Source: Duganella sp. CF517
Lineage (GTDB): Bacteria > Pseudomonadota > Gammaproteobacteria > Burkholderiales > Burkholderiaceae_D
Length of the DNA stretch: 64,000 nucleotides
Reading direction: 5' to 3'
Assembly: GCF_900110275.1 (NCBI RefSeq)
Contig: NZ_FODC01000001.1
Location: 620,001-684,000, forward strand
The notes under the pieces: generated by a model
What the model was told of the DNA's origin: nothing
What the model saw: only the letters and a program-made list of their open reading frames with translations
Database searches by the model: none
Shown: piece after piece, positions 53,280 to 62,100 of the stretch
Position numbering within the stretch: position 1 is the first letter of the stretch
Layout of the letters: every line of letters begins with the position of its first letter
Translations under genes and position numbers: made by a program

Positions 53280-53399
53280 GGTGACTTTTCTCATAAAAGT
53301 GTTAAAAGATTCGATTATTGCTCGGCTACATTTAAGTATACCGGAACCGTATTACCACAAGACAACAATGAGAAGATTTACGCTGCGCCGCAACCAAAA

Positions 53400-53438
53400 C
53401 GCAACGCATGCATCCATTAAGTGACGCATTGCGTTGCG
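53400..53438 (-). terminator. hairpin after the rhodanese gene
   Basis: CGCAACGCA (53400-53408) pairs with TGCGTTGCG (53430-53438), 21-base loop. Read on the minus strand the stem is followed by TTTTGG. It lies 20 bases after the stop of the rhodanese gene, so it probably ends the sulfur operon. Confidence 0.45.
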
Positions 53439-53458
53439 CTTGTTGCAAGGAAGCTTAG

Positions 53459-55078
53459 TCAGAAGACCACAAACCCGTGTGTGCCGTCGCGTCCGAGCTG
53501 CTCGACCAGGCCAAACTCCCAATCGAGATAGGCCTGCATCGCCTCGTCCTGGTTATCGGTGCCCTCGTAAGGACGGCGATAACGATCGATCAGCGGGGAC
53601 GCCAAGCGCGTCGGCCCCTGCTCCAGCGGCAGTCCGGCGGCGGCCCACGCCGCCGTCCCGCCGGTGAGTACGTGCACCGGCAAATCGGTCAGTGCGCGCA
53701 GGTCGCCGGCGACATAGCGCGCCAGCAGGCTGCTGCCGCAGGTGAGCACATAGCGTTTGGCGCCGGGCGAAAGCTTCGAGACGACCGCCGGCAATTGGGA
53801 GCGCAGCGCGAACCACGCGCCCGGAATATGACGCTTTTGATAATTGACGCCGGAGGTGAAGTCCAGCAGCACCGTTTGCTCCGGCGCGTCGGCGAGCCAT
53901 TGCGCAAGGGCCTCCGTGCCGACTTCGCGTACTTCCTGGTGCGGCGGAAGGTCGTCGGCCCATGCCTGCGTGAGATTGAAGTCGGCCGCTAGCAAGCCTT
54001 CGACCACATAAACCTCGTGATTCATCTGCGCCAGCCAGTGCGCGGTGAGGTTGGCGCGCACGCCATCGCTGTCGGCCAGCACGATGCGGGCGCCGCGCAC
54101 GGGCGCGAACTGTTCGGTTTCCTGCACCAGTTGACCGCCGGGGGCGGAGCGGAAGCCAGGCAGTCGGCCGTCGCGGAATTCCGCCGGGCCGCGCACATCG
54201 AACAGATAGATGGTGCGCGTGGCGTCGGCCCGCAGTTGGTCCAGTCCGGCGCGATCAATTCTGCGCACGCCGGTGCGGTCGGCCAGCGATCTGGCGTCGG
54301 CGGCGGCGCTCAGGCGGTTGTCGTCGGACGCCGGCGGATAGCTTCGCGACTGGCCGTGTTCCAGTTTTTGACGGGCCAAAGTCCAGCCTATCGTGCCGTT
54401 GCGCAGTGCAGCAACCGGATTGGGGATTCCGGCGTTAATCAGCGATTGGGTGCCGATGATGCTGCGGGTCCTGCCCGCGCAGTTGACGATAATTTGTGTC
54501 TTCGGGTTCGGCGCGAGCTCGCGCGCGCGCAGCGCCAGCTCCGCGCCGGGCACGCTGAAACTGCCCGGAATGCTCATGGTCTGGTACTCGTCGTAGCGGC
54601 GCGCATCGAGGATGACGATGTCCTTGCCGCCGTCGATCAGCGCCTTGACCTCCGGCGCCGACAGCGACGGCGTGTGGTTGCGGGCTTCCACCAGCTCGCC
54701 GAAGGCTTTGCTGGGCACATTCACGTCGCGGAACAATTCTCCGCCGGCGGCCTGCCAGCCGGCCACGCCTCCCGCAAGCAGCGAGACGTCGGTGTACCCC
54801 AACTGGCGCAGGCGGCTGGCGGCGGCTACCGCAAGGCCCTCGCCGCCATCCAGCACGACGATTGGCACATCGCGGCGCGGCAGCTTGGCGTAGGCATCGA
54901 GTTCGATGCGGCCGTAAGGCAGGTTGGCGGCGAACAGCGGGTGCGCCTGCGCGTGCGGGTCTTCCTCGCGCACGTCCAGCAGCGCGATCTCGCGTCGCGC
55001 CAGCAGGTCCTCGCGCACTTGCTGCGGGCTGCGGTAAGGGAAGCCAAGCAGGCCGGTTTGGAGCAGGTTTTTAGTCAT
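53459..55078 (-). CDS. four-domain rhodanese (sulfurtransferase)
   Basis: A 539-residue cytoplasmic protein made of four rhodanese domains, about 15-115, 130-240, 270-375 and 385-485. The residue at the active-loop position is Asp77, Cys200, Asp336 and Cys447 respectively, so domains 2 and 4 have the persulfide-forming Cys and 1 and 3 do not. The loop after Cys200 is Ala-Gly-Arg-Thr-Arg-Ser. Rhodaneses pass sulfane sulfur to cyanide or thiols. Its start at 55078 is chosen from the domain beginning; a longer frame extends into the dioxygenase gene. It is the last gene of the sulfur operon, 32 bases after the dioxygenase stop. Confidence 0.92.
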   Translation of the reverse strand: MTKNLLQTGLLGFPYRSPQQVREDLLARREIALLDVREEDPHAQAHPLFAANLPYGRIELDAYAKLPRRDVPIVVLDGGEGLAVAAASRLRQLGYTDVSLLAGGVAGWQAAGGELFRDVNVPSKAFGELVEARNHTPSLSAPEVKALIDGGKDIVILDARRYDEYQTMSIPGSFSVPGAELALRARELAPNPKTQIIVNCAGRTRSIIGTQSLINAGIPNPVAALRNGTIGWTLARQKLEHGQSRSYPPASDDNRLSAAADARSLADRTGVRRIDRAGLDQLRADATRTIYLFDVRGPAEFRDGRLPGFRSAPGGQLVQETEQFAPVRGARIVLADSDGVRANLTAHWLAQMNHEVYVVEGLLAADFNLTQAWADDLPPHQEVREVGTEALAQWLADAPEQTVLLDFTSGVNYQKRHIPGAWFALRSQLPAVVSKLSPGAKRYVLTCGSSLLARYVAGDLRALTDLPVHVLTGGTAAWAAAGLPLEQGPTRLASPLIDRYRRPYEGTDNQDEAMQAYLDWEFGLVEQLGRDGTHGFVVF

Positions 55079-55110
55079 GGCTTTCGGATTCCTTGGATTG
55101 TGTTTGGCGA

Positions 55111-55692
55111 TCAGGCGGCATTGGCGTAACCGGAGCGGAAAGGCTTGACCGCGCCTTCCGGCGTGAACACGCTGCGGTCCACCGCGCCGATGTCGGCGCC
55201 GTAGACGTGGATACCGATCGAGATGCGGTCGTCGTAGGCGTTGAAGACCTGGTGGATGTCGCCCAGCGTTGGCGACACGGCCGTCACCACACCTGTTTCC
55301 AGCCGCTGCGGCTGACCCACCTTTTCCAGCACGCCGTCGGCGCGGCGGCGGTAGTCCTGCGAGATCTCGGCGCCGCGCAGCAGGCCGGCCAGGCCCCAGA
55401 CCGTATGGTTGTGGATCGGCGTCGACTGGCCCGGTCCCCAGACGAAGCTGACCACCGAGAAGCGCGCCGCCGGATCGCGGTACAGCAGGTATTGGCGGTA
55501 ATACTGCGGGTCCGGCAGCGCGGCCTGCTGCGGCAGCCAATCGTCGTGGGCGACCAGGTCGCGCAATAGTTTGGAGCCCTGCGCGACGATTTGCGTTTCG
55601 TCCGCTTCCGGCCCCTGCTCCAGCAGGGCATCCAGCGCCTCGACGAAATGCCGCAGGCGGGCCGGCGTTTCAAAACCTGGTGATGTACTCAT
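55111..55692 (-). CDS. cysteine dioxygenase / 3-mercaptopropionate dioxygenase family
   Basis: A 193-residue cupin. The iron ligands are His94, His96 (PIHNH) and His147 (GDIHQV). Gln67 follows Arg66 in YRQYLL, as in the 3-mercaptopropionate-type thiol dioxygenases, where the classical cysteine dioxygenases have Arg; this is from memory of the family. The outer-sphere triad that is usually Ser-x-His-x-Tyr reads Gly160-x-His162-x-Tyr164. Such enzymes oxidise a thiol to a sulfinic acid with O2. GAGGAG precedes 55692, which begins the homologous region. The gene lies between the FMN monooxygenase and the rhodanese. Confidence 0.92.
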   Translation of the reverse strand: MSTSPGFETPARLRHFVEALDALLEQGPEADETQIVAQGSKLLRDLVAHDDWLPQQAALPDPQYYRQYLLYRDPAARFSVVSFVWGPGQSTPIHNHTVWGLAGLLRGAEISQDYRRRADGVLEKVGQPQRLETGVVTAVSPTLGDIHQVFNAYDDRISIGIHVYGADIGAVDRSVFTPEGAVKPFRSGYANAA

Positions 55693-55720
55693 CGATATCT
55701 CCTCGTTTGCGCCGCCCCTG

Positions 55721-57061
55721 TCAGGCGGCCTGGCGGCGCGCGGCGGTGTTGCGGTTTTCCGGCACGTCCAGTCCCAGGTTGCCGCGCAAGGTGGCGTGTT
55801 CATAATCCAATCGGAACAGGCCGCGCTGCTGCAACACCGGCACCACCTCGGCGACAAACGCGTCCAGCTGGCGAGGCAGCGATTCAAACAGTATAAACCC
55901 GTCGGCCGCGCCGCCATCGAACCAGTGCTGGATCGCGTTGGCCACCTGCACACCGGTGCCGACGAACTCCTTGCGCGGGCTGGCGTAGCGCAGCGCGGTC
56001 TCGCGCAAGGTCAGGCTTTCGTCCCGCGCGGTGCGGATGATGCGCTCGGAAGCGCTGCGGTTGCTCTCGGCGCCGTATTGGGCAATGTCGGGGAACGGGC
56101 CGTCGAGCGGATACTGCGTCAAATCATGCTCGTTGAAGGAACGCGCCAGCGCCACCAGCGCGTCCTCGATGCGCACCAGCGCCACCGCTTCCCGGTAGAG
56201 GCGCTGGGCATCCTCTTCGGTTTTGCCGACGATGGCGCGCAGGGCCGGCAGCACCGCCAGCTTGCCGGCGGGACGGCCGAAGGCGGCGGCGCGCTTCTTG
56301 ATATCGGCGTAGTAGGCCTGCGACGATTCGAAGCTCGATCCCTCTGTGAAGAAGGCCTCGGCGTGGCGTGCCGAGAAATTGCGGCCGTCCTCGGAGGCGC
56401 CGGCCTGGAAGATCACCGGCTGCCCCTGCGGCGAGCGGCTGATGTTGAGCGGGCCGCGCACCGAAAAGAACTCGCCCTGGTGGTGCAGCGTGTGCAGCTT
56501 GTCGGGATCGATGAACTGACCGCTGGCCTTGTCGTGCACCAGCGCGTCGTCCTCCCACGAATCCCACAGCCCCTGCACGGTTTGCAGATGCTCGGCGGCG
56601 ATCCGGTAGCGCACCTCGTGCGGCGGGTGCGTCGGCTTGCCGTAGTTCTCGGCGCTGCCCGACAGCCAGGACGTGACGACGTTCCAGCCGGCGCGGCCTT
56701 TGCTGATGTGGTCCAGCGACGCGAACTGCCGGGCCACCGTGTACGGCTCGCTGTAACTGACCGTCAGCGTGCCCACCAGCCCGATGTTCCTGGTGGCGGT
56801 GGCCAGCGCCGAGAGGATGGTCAATGGCTCGAAGCGGTTCAGGTAGTGCGGGCTGGATTTCTCGGTGATGTGGACGCTGTCGGCCACGAACAGGAAATCG
56901 AACTTGCCCTGCTCCGCCAGCCTGGCCTGGCGCAGGTAGAAATCGATATTGGTGCTGGCGCTTGGGTCGGCGTCCGGATGACGCCAGTCGCCCCAACCGG
57001 GGCCGACGCCGTGCAGGATAAAACCGAGTTTGAGTTGACGCTTTGTGTGTGATGTGGTCAT
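55721..57061 (-). CDS. FMN-dependent monooxygenase, NtaA/SnaA/DszA type (LLM class)
   Basis: A 446-residue bacterial-luciferase-like flavin monooxygenase. The N-terminus (Leu-Gly-Phe-Ile-Leu-His-Gly-Val-Gly) and the Trp-Asn-Val-Val-Thr-Ser segment near 128 are typical of the nitrilotriacetate/dibenzothiophene-sulfone monooxygenase subgroup, which works on reduced FMN supplied by a separate reductase. AGGAGCATC precedes the ATG. In this operon, between two SsuA-like binding proteins and a thiol dioxygenase, C-S bond cleavage of an imported organosulfur compound is the best guess. No flavin reductase is encoded in the visible part of the operon. Confidence 0.93.
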   Translation of the reverse strand: MTTSHTKRQLKLGFILHGVGPGWGDWRHPDADPSASTNIDFYLRQARLAEQGKFDFLFVADSVHITEKSSPHYLNRFEPLTILSALATATRNIGLVGTLTVSYSEPYTVARQFASLDHISKGRAGWNVVTSWLSGSAENYGKPTHPPHEVRYRIAAEHLQTVQGLWDSWEDDALVHDKASGQFIDPDKLHTLHHQGEFFSVRGPLNISRSPQGQPVIFQAGASEDGRNFSARHAEAFFTEGSSFESSQAYYADIKKRAAAFGRPAGKLAVLPALRAIVGKTEEDAQRLYREAVALVRIEDALVALARSFNEHDLTQYPLDGPFPDIAQYGAESNRSASERIIRTARDESLTLRETALRYASPRKEFVGTGVQVANAIQHWFDGGAADGFILFESLPRQLDAFVAEVVPVLQQRGLFRLDYEHATLRGNLGLDVPENRNTAARRQAA

Positions 57062-57106
57062 GACGATGCTCCTGAATGAGATGGAAACCGGGGATCGGAA
57101 CCGGCG

Positions 57107-58108
57107 TTAGGCCGGCCGGAAAAGCGTGGTGTCGACCAGTTGGCTGGCATCGACCCGGCGCGGGAACAGCTTCGCTTCAAAAAATGTATCGGCCACTTGC
57201 TGCAGCTGCGTGACGATCTGCCGATCGACCGGGCGTAGCTGCGGGCGGTCGCGATCGACCACCAGCTTGACCACATCGGCCGGCAAACCGGTCAGCCGCT
57301 GGAAAACTTCGGCGTATTCCTTGGGATGCGCATTGGCCCAGGTGTTGGAGAGCGCGAGGCGGCGCAGCACGTCGGCCAGGGCGGCACGCTTGCCCGGATC
57401 GGCCAGCGCCGCGTCCGACGCGGCGATCACACCGATGCCGGAATTGATGCCTACGCCGTCGCGCAAAACGCGCGCGCCGTGGATCTCGGCGTTGGCCTGG
57501 TAGGTGCCGAAGGTGGCCCAGGCTTCGATCTTCCCGCTGGAGAAGGCGACGGCGGCGTCGCTCGGCAGCAGGAAACCGGTGGTGACGTCGTCCGGCTTGA
57601 GCCCCGCCTCGCGCAGCGCGCCAAACAGCAGGTAGTGCGCAACGCTGCCGCGCGCCGACGAGACGATGACGTTACGGCCTTTGAGATCGGCCACCGACTT
57701 GATCGCAGAGCCGGCGGGTACCAGTATCGCCACGCCGGTCGGCGACGACACGCTGGCCGCCACCACCTTGACGCGCGCGCCTCCCGCCGCCGCCGCGAGG
57801 GCCGGCGTATCGGCCGCCATCGCCGTGTCCACGTCGCCCGACACCACCGCCTCGAACAGCGGCGCCGCGCCCTGGAAGCTGGCCCACTGGATCTTGTAAG
57901 GCACGTCGCGCAGCACGCCGGCCGCTTCCGCCTTGGTGCGCAGCAGCTTGACCTGGTCGCCCAGCACCACGGTGACCTTGGAAAGGTCGACCGGAGCACC
58001 GGTGTTTGGCGCCTCGCCGACATCGCCTGCCTTGCCGCAGGCGCCCAGCAGCGCGGCCGCCGGCAGCATCGCCAGCATGCGCCGGATGCGATTGGGATCA
58101 GAAGTCAT
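57107..58108 (-). CDS. SsuA/TauA-like substrate-binding lipoprotein
   Basis: A 333-residue periplasmic binding protein. The signal peptide ends in a lipobox (Ala-Leu-Leu-Gly-Ala-Cys), so it is membrane-tethered. The two-lobe fold has the usual signatures: Gly-Asp-Val-Asp-Thr-Ala near 80 and Ser-Ala-Arg-Gly-Ser-Val-Ala-His-Tyr near 140. Relatives bind sulfonates, taurine or nitrate/bicarbonate. The ATG (58108) lies inside the last codons of the receptor gene (11-base overlap), so translation is coupled. No permease or ATPase follows. Confidence 0.92.
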   Translation of the reverse strand: MTSDPNRIRRMLAMLPAAALLGACGKAGDVGEAPNTGAPVDLSKVTVVLGDQVKLLRTKAEAAGVLRDVPYKIQWASFQGAAPLFEAVVSGDVDTAMAADTPALAAAAGGARVKVVAASVSSPTGVAILVPAGSAIKSVADLKGRNVIVSSARGSVAHYLLFGALREAGLKPDDVTTGFLLPSDAAVAFSSGKIEAWATFGTYQANAEIHGARVLRDGVGINSGIGVIAASDAALADPGKRAALADVLRRLALSNTWANAHPKEYAEVFQRLTGLPADVVKLVVDRDRPQLRPVDRQIVTQLQQVADTFFEAKLFPRRVDASQLVDTTLFRPA

Positions 58109-60602
58109 AGGTGACCTTGCCGTAGTAGTAGGCGCCGCTTGGCGCGAATGGCGCGGGGCCGTAGACAAAGCCGCTGCTGCCGGAATTGGCGTCGCCGGGG
58201 CCGTTGCGATCCGGTCTGGTGTCGAACAGGTTGGCCGCCCCCACCACCAGCTTGGCGCGCTTGGTGACGGCATAGCTGACATCGAGGTCGGTCAGCCACT
58301 TGGCGCCGAAGTGGTAATCCCTGGCGCGATCGGCGGTGGTCTGCCAGGTGGAGGAATCGTAGCGGGTGGTTTGCAGGTTGGCCTCCACCGGCCCAAAGAA
58401 CCAGCGCGCCGACAATATCAGCTTGGTCCTCGGCGTGGCGGTCAGATCGCCAATGCCCCCGCCGGCCGAGTAGCCGAACCACACCGAGCTGCCGCCCGGA
58501 TTCGCGCCCAATCCTGTGATTTCCGACGGCGTGGCCTTGATGTTGGTGATCGTGGTGCGGTTCCAGTTGACCGCCGCGCCCCACCGCACCAATCCATAGC
58601 TGCCGTAGTCGCTGGTGATGTCGGCCACCAGGTCGGCTCCGCGGGTGCGCGTGTCGACGCCATTGGCGAAGTACTGCACCCACTCGGTGCCGGTCAGTCC
58701 ACCGGCGATCAGCGTCGGCGCGAAGGCCGGGCCGAACATGTAGCCGGTGCGTATGATGCGGTCCTTGACCTTGACCTGGTAGCCGTCCAGCGTGATATTG
58801 ATGTTGTCGGCCGGCTTGAGCACCAGGCCGAGACCGAAGTTGACCGACTTCTCGGGATCGAGATCGCGTGCGCCGAACTGGCGGGCCAGCGCCGAGTCGT
58901 TGCGCAGCAGCTTGGACAAACTCGGTTCCACCACGCCGCTGACGGGATTGATGTTGGTGCGGTTGTCGGTCTGCGAATAGCCCGATTGCGTCAGCGAAGG
59001 CGCCCGGAACCCGGAACCGACGGTGCCGCGCACCGCGAACTTCGGCGAGAAGTCGTAGCGGCTGTTGATTTTCCCGCTGGCGGTGTTGCCCGCGCTGTCG
59101 TTGTAATGCTCCGCGCGCACCGCGCCATCGACGAACAGGTTCTCGATCGGATAAAAGCCGATATCGTTGTAGACCGCCAGCACCGTGCGTTGGATGCTGG
59201 TCGCGTCGGCTGGCGACAGCGCCACGCCGGCCTGCGCGCCGACGGCGGCCGGCTTGCCGACATTCGGATTGCCCTCCTGGTCGCCGGGCTTGAAGATGTA
59301 GCCGCCGTTGATGTAACCCAGAGGATCGCCGGCATAGGTGGTGAAGCGCTCGACACGCTGCTCCAGCCCCCACGACCACTGCAACGGCTTTTTGAGGCCG
59401 ATGTCGAAGGCGCGCGTGAAGTCCTCGTTGGTGGTCCACTGCTCGAACTGATACACGGCCAGGTTATCGAAACTGGTCGGCGACGTCGGTCCCAGCGAAG
59501 GATTCAAGGTCAGGTTGCTGTATTGGCGGGCGCGGTTCTTACCGTAGCCGGTGCTGATATCCCAGTTCCAGCCGGCGTTGCGTCCGCGCGCGCCGGCGTT
59601 CAACTGGAAGTCGAAGGCGCTCATATTATTGAGCGCGAAGTAACCGTCCGGGTAGACCTGCGCGATTGTCGCCAACCCGTTGGGCCGACGGAAGTTATTA
59701 CCCGCCACCGTGTTGCGGGTGCCGGCGGTGCCGAAGGCATACAGCGTGATGTCCTTGCTGAACGGTTTCTCGGCGTTGAAGGCCAGGTCGTAGGCTTCGA
59801 TCCCCGGATCGCCGTTGTGCGCGCCGTCGCGGTTCCAGGTGGCGTTCTTGGGATTCGACGCGGGCGAATACGCGACCAGGTTCTTCGACGGGAAGTTGTC
59901 CCAGGACTGGCCGCGCTTGCGCAGCGCGGTGGCGATGTGGACGAAACCATCGTCGCCTAGCGCGAAGCCAACGTCGCCTTCCAGCTTTTTGTTGGACAGG
60001 TCGCCGGCGCCGCTCTTCAACTCTCCATAGCTGGCCGAGATCTGGCCGCCATGATTGCCTGTTTTGAGGATGACGTTGACCACCCCGGCCACGGCGTCCG
60101 ATCCGTACTGCGCGGCCGCGCTGTCCTTGAGCACTTCGATATGGTCGATGGCGCTGAGCGGAATGGTATCGAGATCGATGGCGTTCACGCCGCTGGTGTC
60201 GCCGCCGCCATTGGTCAGCAGCGCCGAATTGTGACGGCGCTTGCCATTGACCAGTACCAGCGTGTAGGCAGGCCCCAGGCCACGGTTGCTGACCGGCCGC
60301 ACCACCGAATTGACGCCCGCCTGGTTGGTGCCAAAATTAAACGATGGCAGCAGGCGCCCCAGCGCCTCGGCCAGTTCCGCGCGGCCGGTGTGGATCAACT
60401 GCTCGCCGCTGATCACGTCGATCGGCGCCGGGCTGTCCGCCACGGTGCGCGCTTCGCCGCGCACGCCGGTGGTGACCACGACGTCCTGCACCTGCCCGAC
60501 GCTGGTCTGCGCCAAGGCACCGGCCCCTCCCAGCAGGCCGGTTGTCAGCAGCGCCAGGCGCAAGGCATTCAGTTTTGGTTGATTTTTCTTATAGTGCTGC
60601 AT
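58098..60602 (-). CDS. TonB-dependent outer membrane receptor of the sulfur operon
   Basis: An 834-residue receptor. The signal peptide ends Ala-Leu-Ala-Gln; a TonB-box-like Asp-Val-Val-Val-Thr-Thr follows; the plug has Leu-Gly-Arg-Leu-Leu-Pro-Ser and Val-Leu-Lys-Asp-Ser-Ala-Ala-Ala-Gln-Tyr-Gly-Ser-Asp-Ala-Val-Ala-Gly-Val. The 22-stranded barrel ends Tyr-Asp-Phe. The last codons overlap the next gene. Being sandwiched between two sulfonate-type binding proteins and downstream of its own TonB-ExbB-ExbD genes, it likely brings an organosulfur compound across the outer membrane. Substrate unknown. Confidence 0.95.
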   Translation of the reverse strand: MQHYKKNQPKLNALRLALLTTGLLGGAGALAQTSVGQVQDVVVTTGVRGEARTVADSPAPIDVISGEQLIHTGRAELAEALGRLLPSFNFGTNQAGVNSVVRPVSNRGLGPAYTLVLVNGKRRHNSALLTNGGGDTSGVNAIDLDTIPLSAIDHIEVLKDSAAAQYGSDAVAGVVNVILKTGNHGGQISASYGELKSGAGDLSNKKLEGDVGFALGDDGFVHIATALRKRGQSWDNFPSKNLVAYSPASNPKNATWNRDGAHNGDPGIEAYDLAFNAEKPFSKDITLYAFGTAGTRNTVAGNNFRRPNGLATIAQVYPDGYFALNNMSAFDFQLNAGARGRNAGWNWDISTGYGKNRARQYSNLTLNPSLGPTSPTSFDNLAVYQFEQWTTNEDFTRAFDIGLKKPLQWSWGLEQRVERFTTYAGDPLGYINGGYIFKPGDQEGNPNVGKPAAVGAQAGVALSPADATSIQRTVLAVYNDIGFYPIENLFVDGAVRAEHYNDSAGNTASGKINSRYDFSPKFAVRGTVGSGFRAPSLTQSGYSQTDNRTNINPVSGVVEPSLSKLLRNDSALARQFGARDLDPEKSVNFGLGLVLKPADNINITLDGYQVKVKDRIIRTGYMFGPAFAPTLIAGGLTGTEWVQYFANGVDTRTRGADLVADITSDYGSYGLVRWGAAVNWNRTTITNIKATPSEITGLGANPGGSSVWFGYSAGGGIGDLTATPRTKLILSARWFFGPVEANLQTTRYDSSTWQTTADRARDYHFGAKWLTDLDVSYAVTKRAKLVVGAANLFDTRPDRNGPGDANSGSSGFVYGPAPFAPSGAYYYGKVTYDF

Positions 60603-60635
60603 GCGTTGATTCCCTATATCGTTATGTATATTTGG

Positions 60636-61649
60636 TCAGGCCAGGTACTTGGCAAAGCTGCGGTCCCAGATTGGTTTGACGTCGATGCGGCGCGCCAGCA
60701 GGCCGGCATCGGAGAACACATCGGCCACCTGCTGCTGCGACTTGATCGCCGCGTCGTCCACCGCCGCCAGCTTGTAAGGCTGGCTGCGGTGCGTGGCCTG
60801 GTTGAGGAAGAACTGCGGCGGTACGCCGGCGATCTGCCCGCTCTTGGCCGCCCACGGTTTCGGGTTGCGGTTGATCCAGTCGTAGACCTTCGCCACGCGC
60901 TGAAGGTAGTCGCCTATGGCGGCGTGCTTGAGCGGATCCGCGATCGCGGTGGCGGACGTGCTGATTACGTAGTTCCCCGACAGGTAGCCGTCCGCCGTAC
61001 GCAGCACGCGCGCACCCTCCTGGCTTTTGGCCAGTTCCACCACCAGGCCGTAGATCACCCAGGCGTCGATCTGGCCGCTCTTGAAGGCCGCGAACGCGTC
61101 CTGCGGTGGCAGCGCCACGGGTTGGATATCCTTGAATCCAAGGCCATTCTCCTTCAGCAGCTGCAGCAGGAAATAGTGCGACGTGGTCGACCGCGCATAG
61201 CCGATGCGCTTGCCCTTGAACTGCGCGGGATCGGTGATGGGCGAGTTTTTCGGCACCAGCACCACCTGGTTGTTGACGTCACCGCGCAGCACGGCGATGA
61301 CCTTGAGCGGTGCCCCGCTGGCGGCGGCGAAGATCGGCGGAATCTCGCTCATGGAGCCGAAATCCAGCGAACCCGATGCCAGCGCCTCGACGATCAGATT
61401 CCCGGCCGCGAATTCGGCCAATGCCGTTTTGTACGGAATGCCGGCGACGCCAGCCTCGTTAAAGTAATAGGAGTCGCCGCCCTTGTAGGTACCCACACGC
61501 AGCGTGGCGTCCCGCAGCTGAACGGCCGCCGCGCGGGTGGCGCTGCTCCAGCCGCCCAGCAGCGCGGCCAGTCCCGCGCCGGCGCCCAATCGCGCGCCGC
61601 GGCGCAGGAATTGACGGCGAGTGCCGCCCTTCGAAGTGATCGAATCCAT
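60636..61649 (-). CDS. SsuA-like substrate-binding protein, Tat-exported
   Basis: A 337-residue periplasmic protein. The leader has a twin-arginine motif (Gly-Thr-Arg-Arg-Gln-Phe-Leu) and a hydrophobic stretch ending Ala-Thr-Arg-Ala-Ala, so it is exported folded. The body is an aliphatic-sulfonate/taurine-type binding protein: Ala-Leu-Ala-Ser-Gly-Ser-Leu-Asp-Phe-Gly near 90, Gly-Lys-Arg-Ile-Gly-Tyr-Ala near 150, Gly-Gln-Ile-Asp-Ala-Trp near 195. It differs from the second binding protein in the operon by leader type and sequence, so the two are not recent duplicates. Confidence 0.93.
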   Translation of the reverse strand: MDSITSKGGTRRQFLRRGARLGAGAGLAALLGGWSSATRAAAVQLRDATLRVGTYKGGDSYYFNEAGVAGIPYKTALAEFAAGNLIVEALASGSLDFGSMSEIPPIFAAASGAPLKVIAVLRGDVNNQVVLVPKNSPITDPAQFKGKRIGYARSTTSHYFLLQLLKENGLGFKDIQPVALPPQDAFAAFKSGQIDAWVIYGLVVELAKSQEGARVLRTADGYLSGNYVISTSATAIADPLKHAAIGDYLQRVAKVYDWINRNPKPWAAKSGQIAGVPPQFFLNQATHRSQPYKLAAVDDAAIKSQQQVADVFSDAGLLARRIDVKPIWDRSFAKYLA

Positions 61650-61676
61650 TTTCCAGCCTCTGTGATAAGTGAATGT

Positions 61677-62099
61677 TTAGGGCGCTGGCGCTTCCGAGAC
61701 CAGCGCGATGCGGGCGTAGCCGGCGTCGTTCAAGGTTCCCATCGTCTTGACGATCCGCCCGTAAGCCAGCGCTTGGTCGCCGCGCAGGTGGATGCGGCGC
61801 TCCTTGTCGCCGGCCGCCTCCCGCGCCATCAGCGGCAGCAAGGTGTCCGGGGTGGCGGCGGTCTGGTTGACGAAGACCGTTCCACTGGCGTCGATGCTGA
61901 CGACGATAGGCGGCTTGGGTTCCTCCAGCGGCTTGGCGCTGGAAGTCGGCAGATCGACCTTGACGCCGGCCGTCATCATCGGCGCAGCCACCATGAACAC
62001 AATCAGCAACACCAGCATGACATCGACCAGCGGCGTGACATTGATATCGCTGACCGGACCTGGACGGTGGGCCGGACCTGAAGATAAGCGGACACCCAT
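61677..62099 (-). CDS. exbD: ExbD biopolymer transport protein
   Basis: A 140-residue inner-membrane protein with one N-terminal helix (about 20-42). The helix has the conserved Asp in Thr-Pro-Leu-Val-Asp-Val-Met that carries protons, and a C-terminal periplasmic domain follows. With ExbB it energises TonB. The ATG at 62099 is one base after the exbB stop (TGA-C-ATG), which fixes the start against the longer in-frame extension. Confidence 0.95.
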   Translation of the reverse strand: MGVRLSSGPAHRPGPVSDINVTPLVDVMLVLLIVFMVAAPMMTAGVKVDLPTSSAKPLEEPKPPIVVSIDASGTVFVNQTAATPDTLLPLMAREAAGDKERRIHLRGDQALAYGRIVKTMGTLNDAGYARIALVSEAPAP

Positions 62100-62100
62100 G

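Noticed and set aside
53459..55540. A 693-residue version of the rhodanese starting within the dioxygenase gene
   Set aside because: The extra N-terminal part is the shadow of the dioxygenase reading frame; the rhodanese domain itself starts after 55078.
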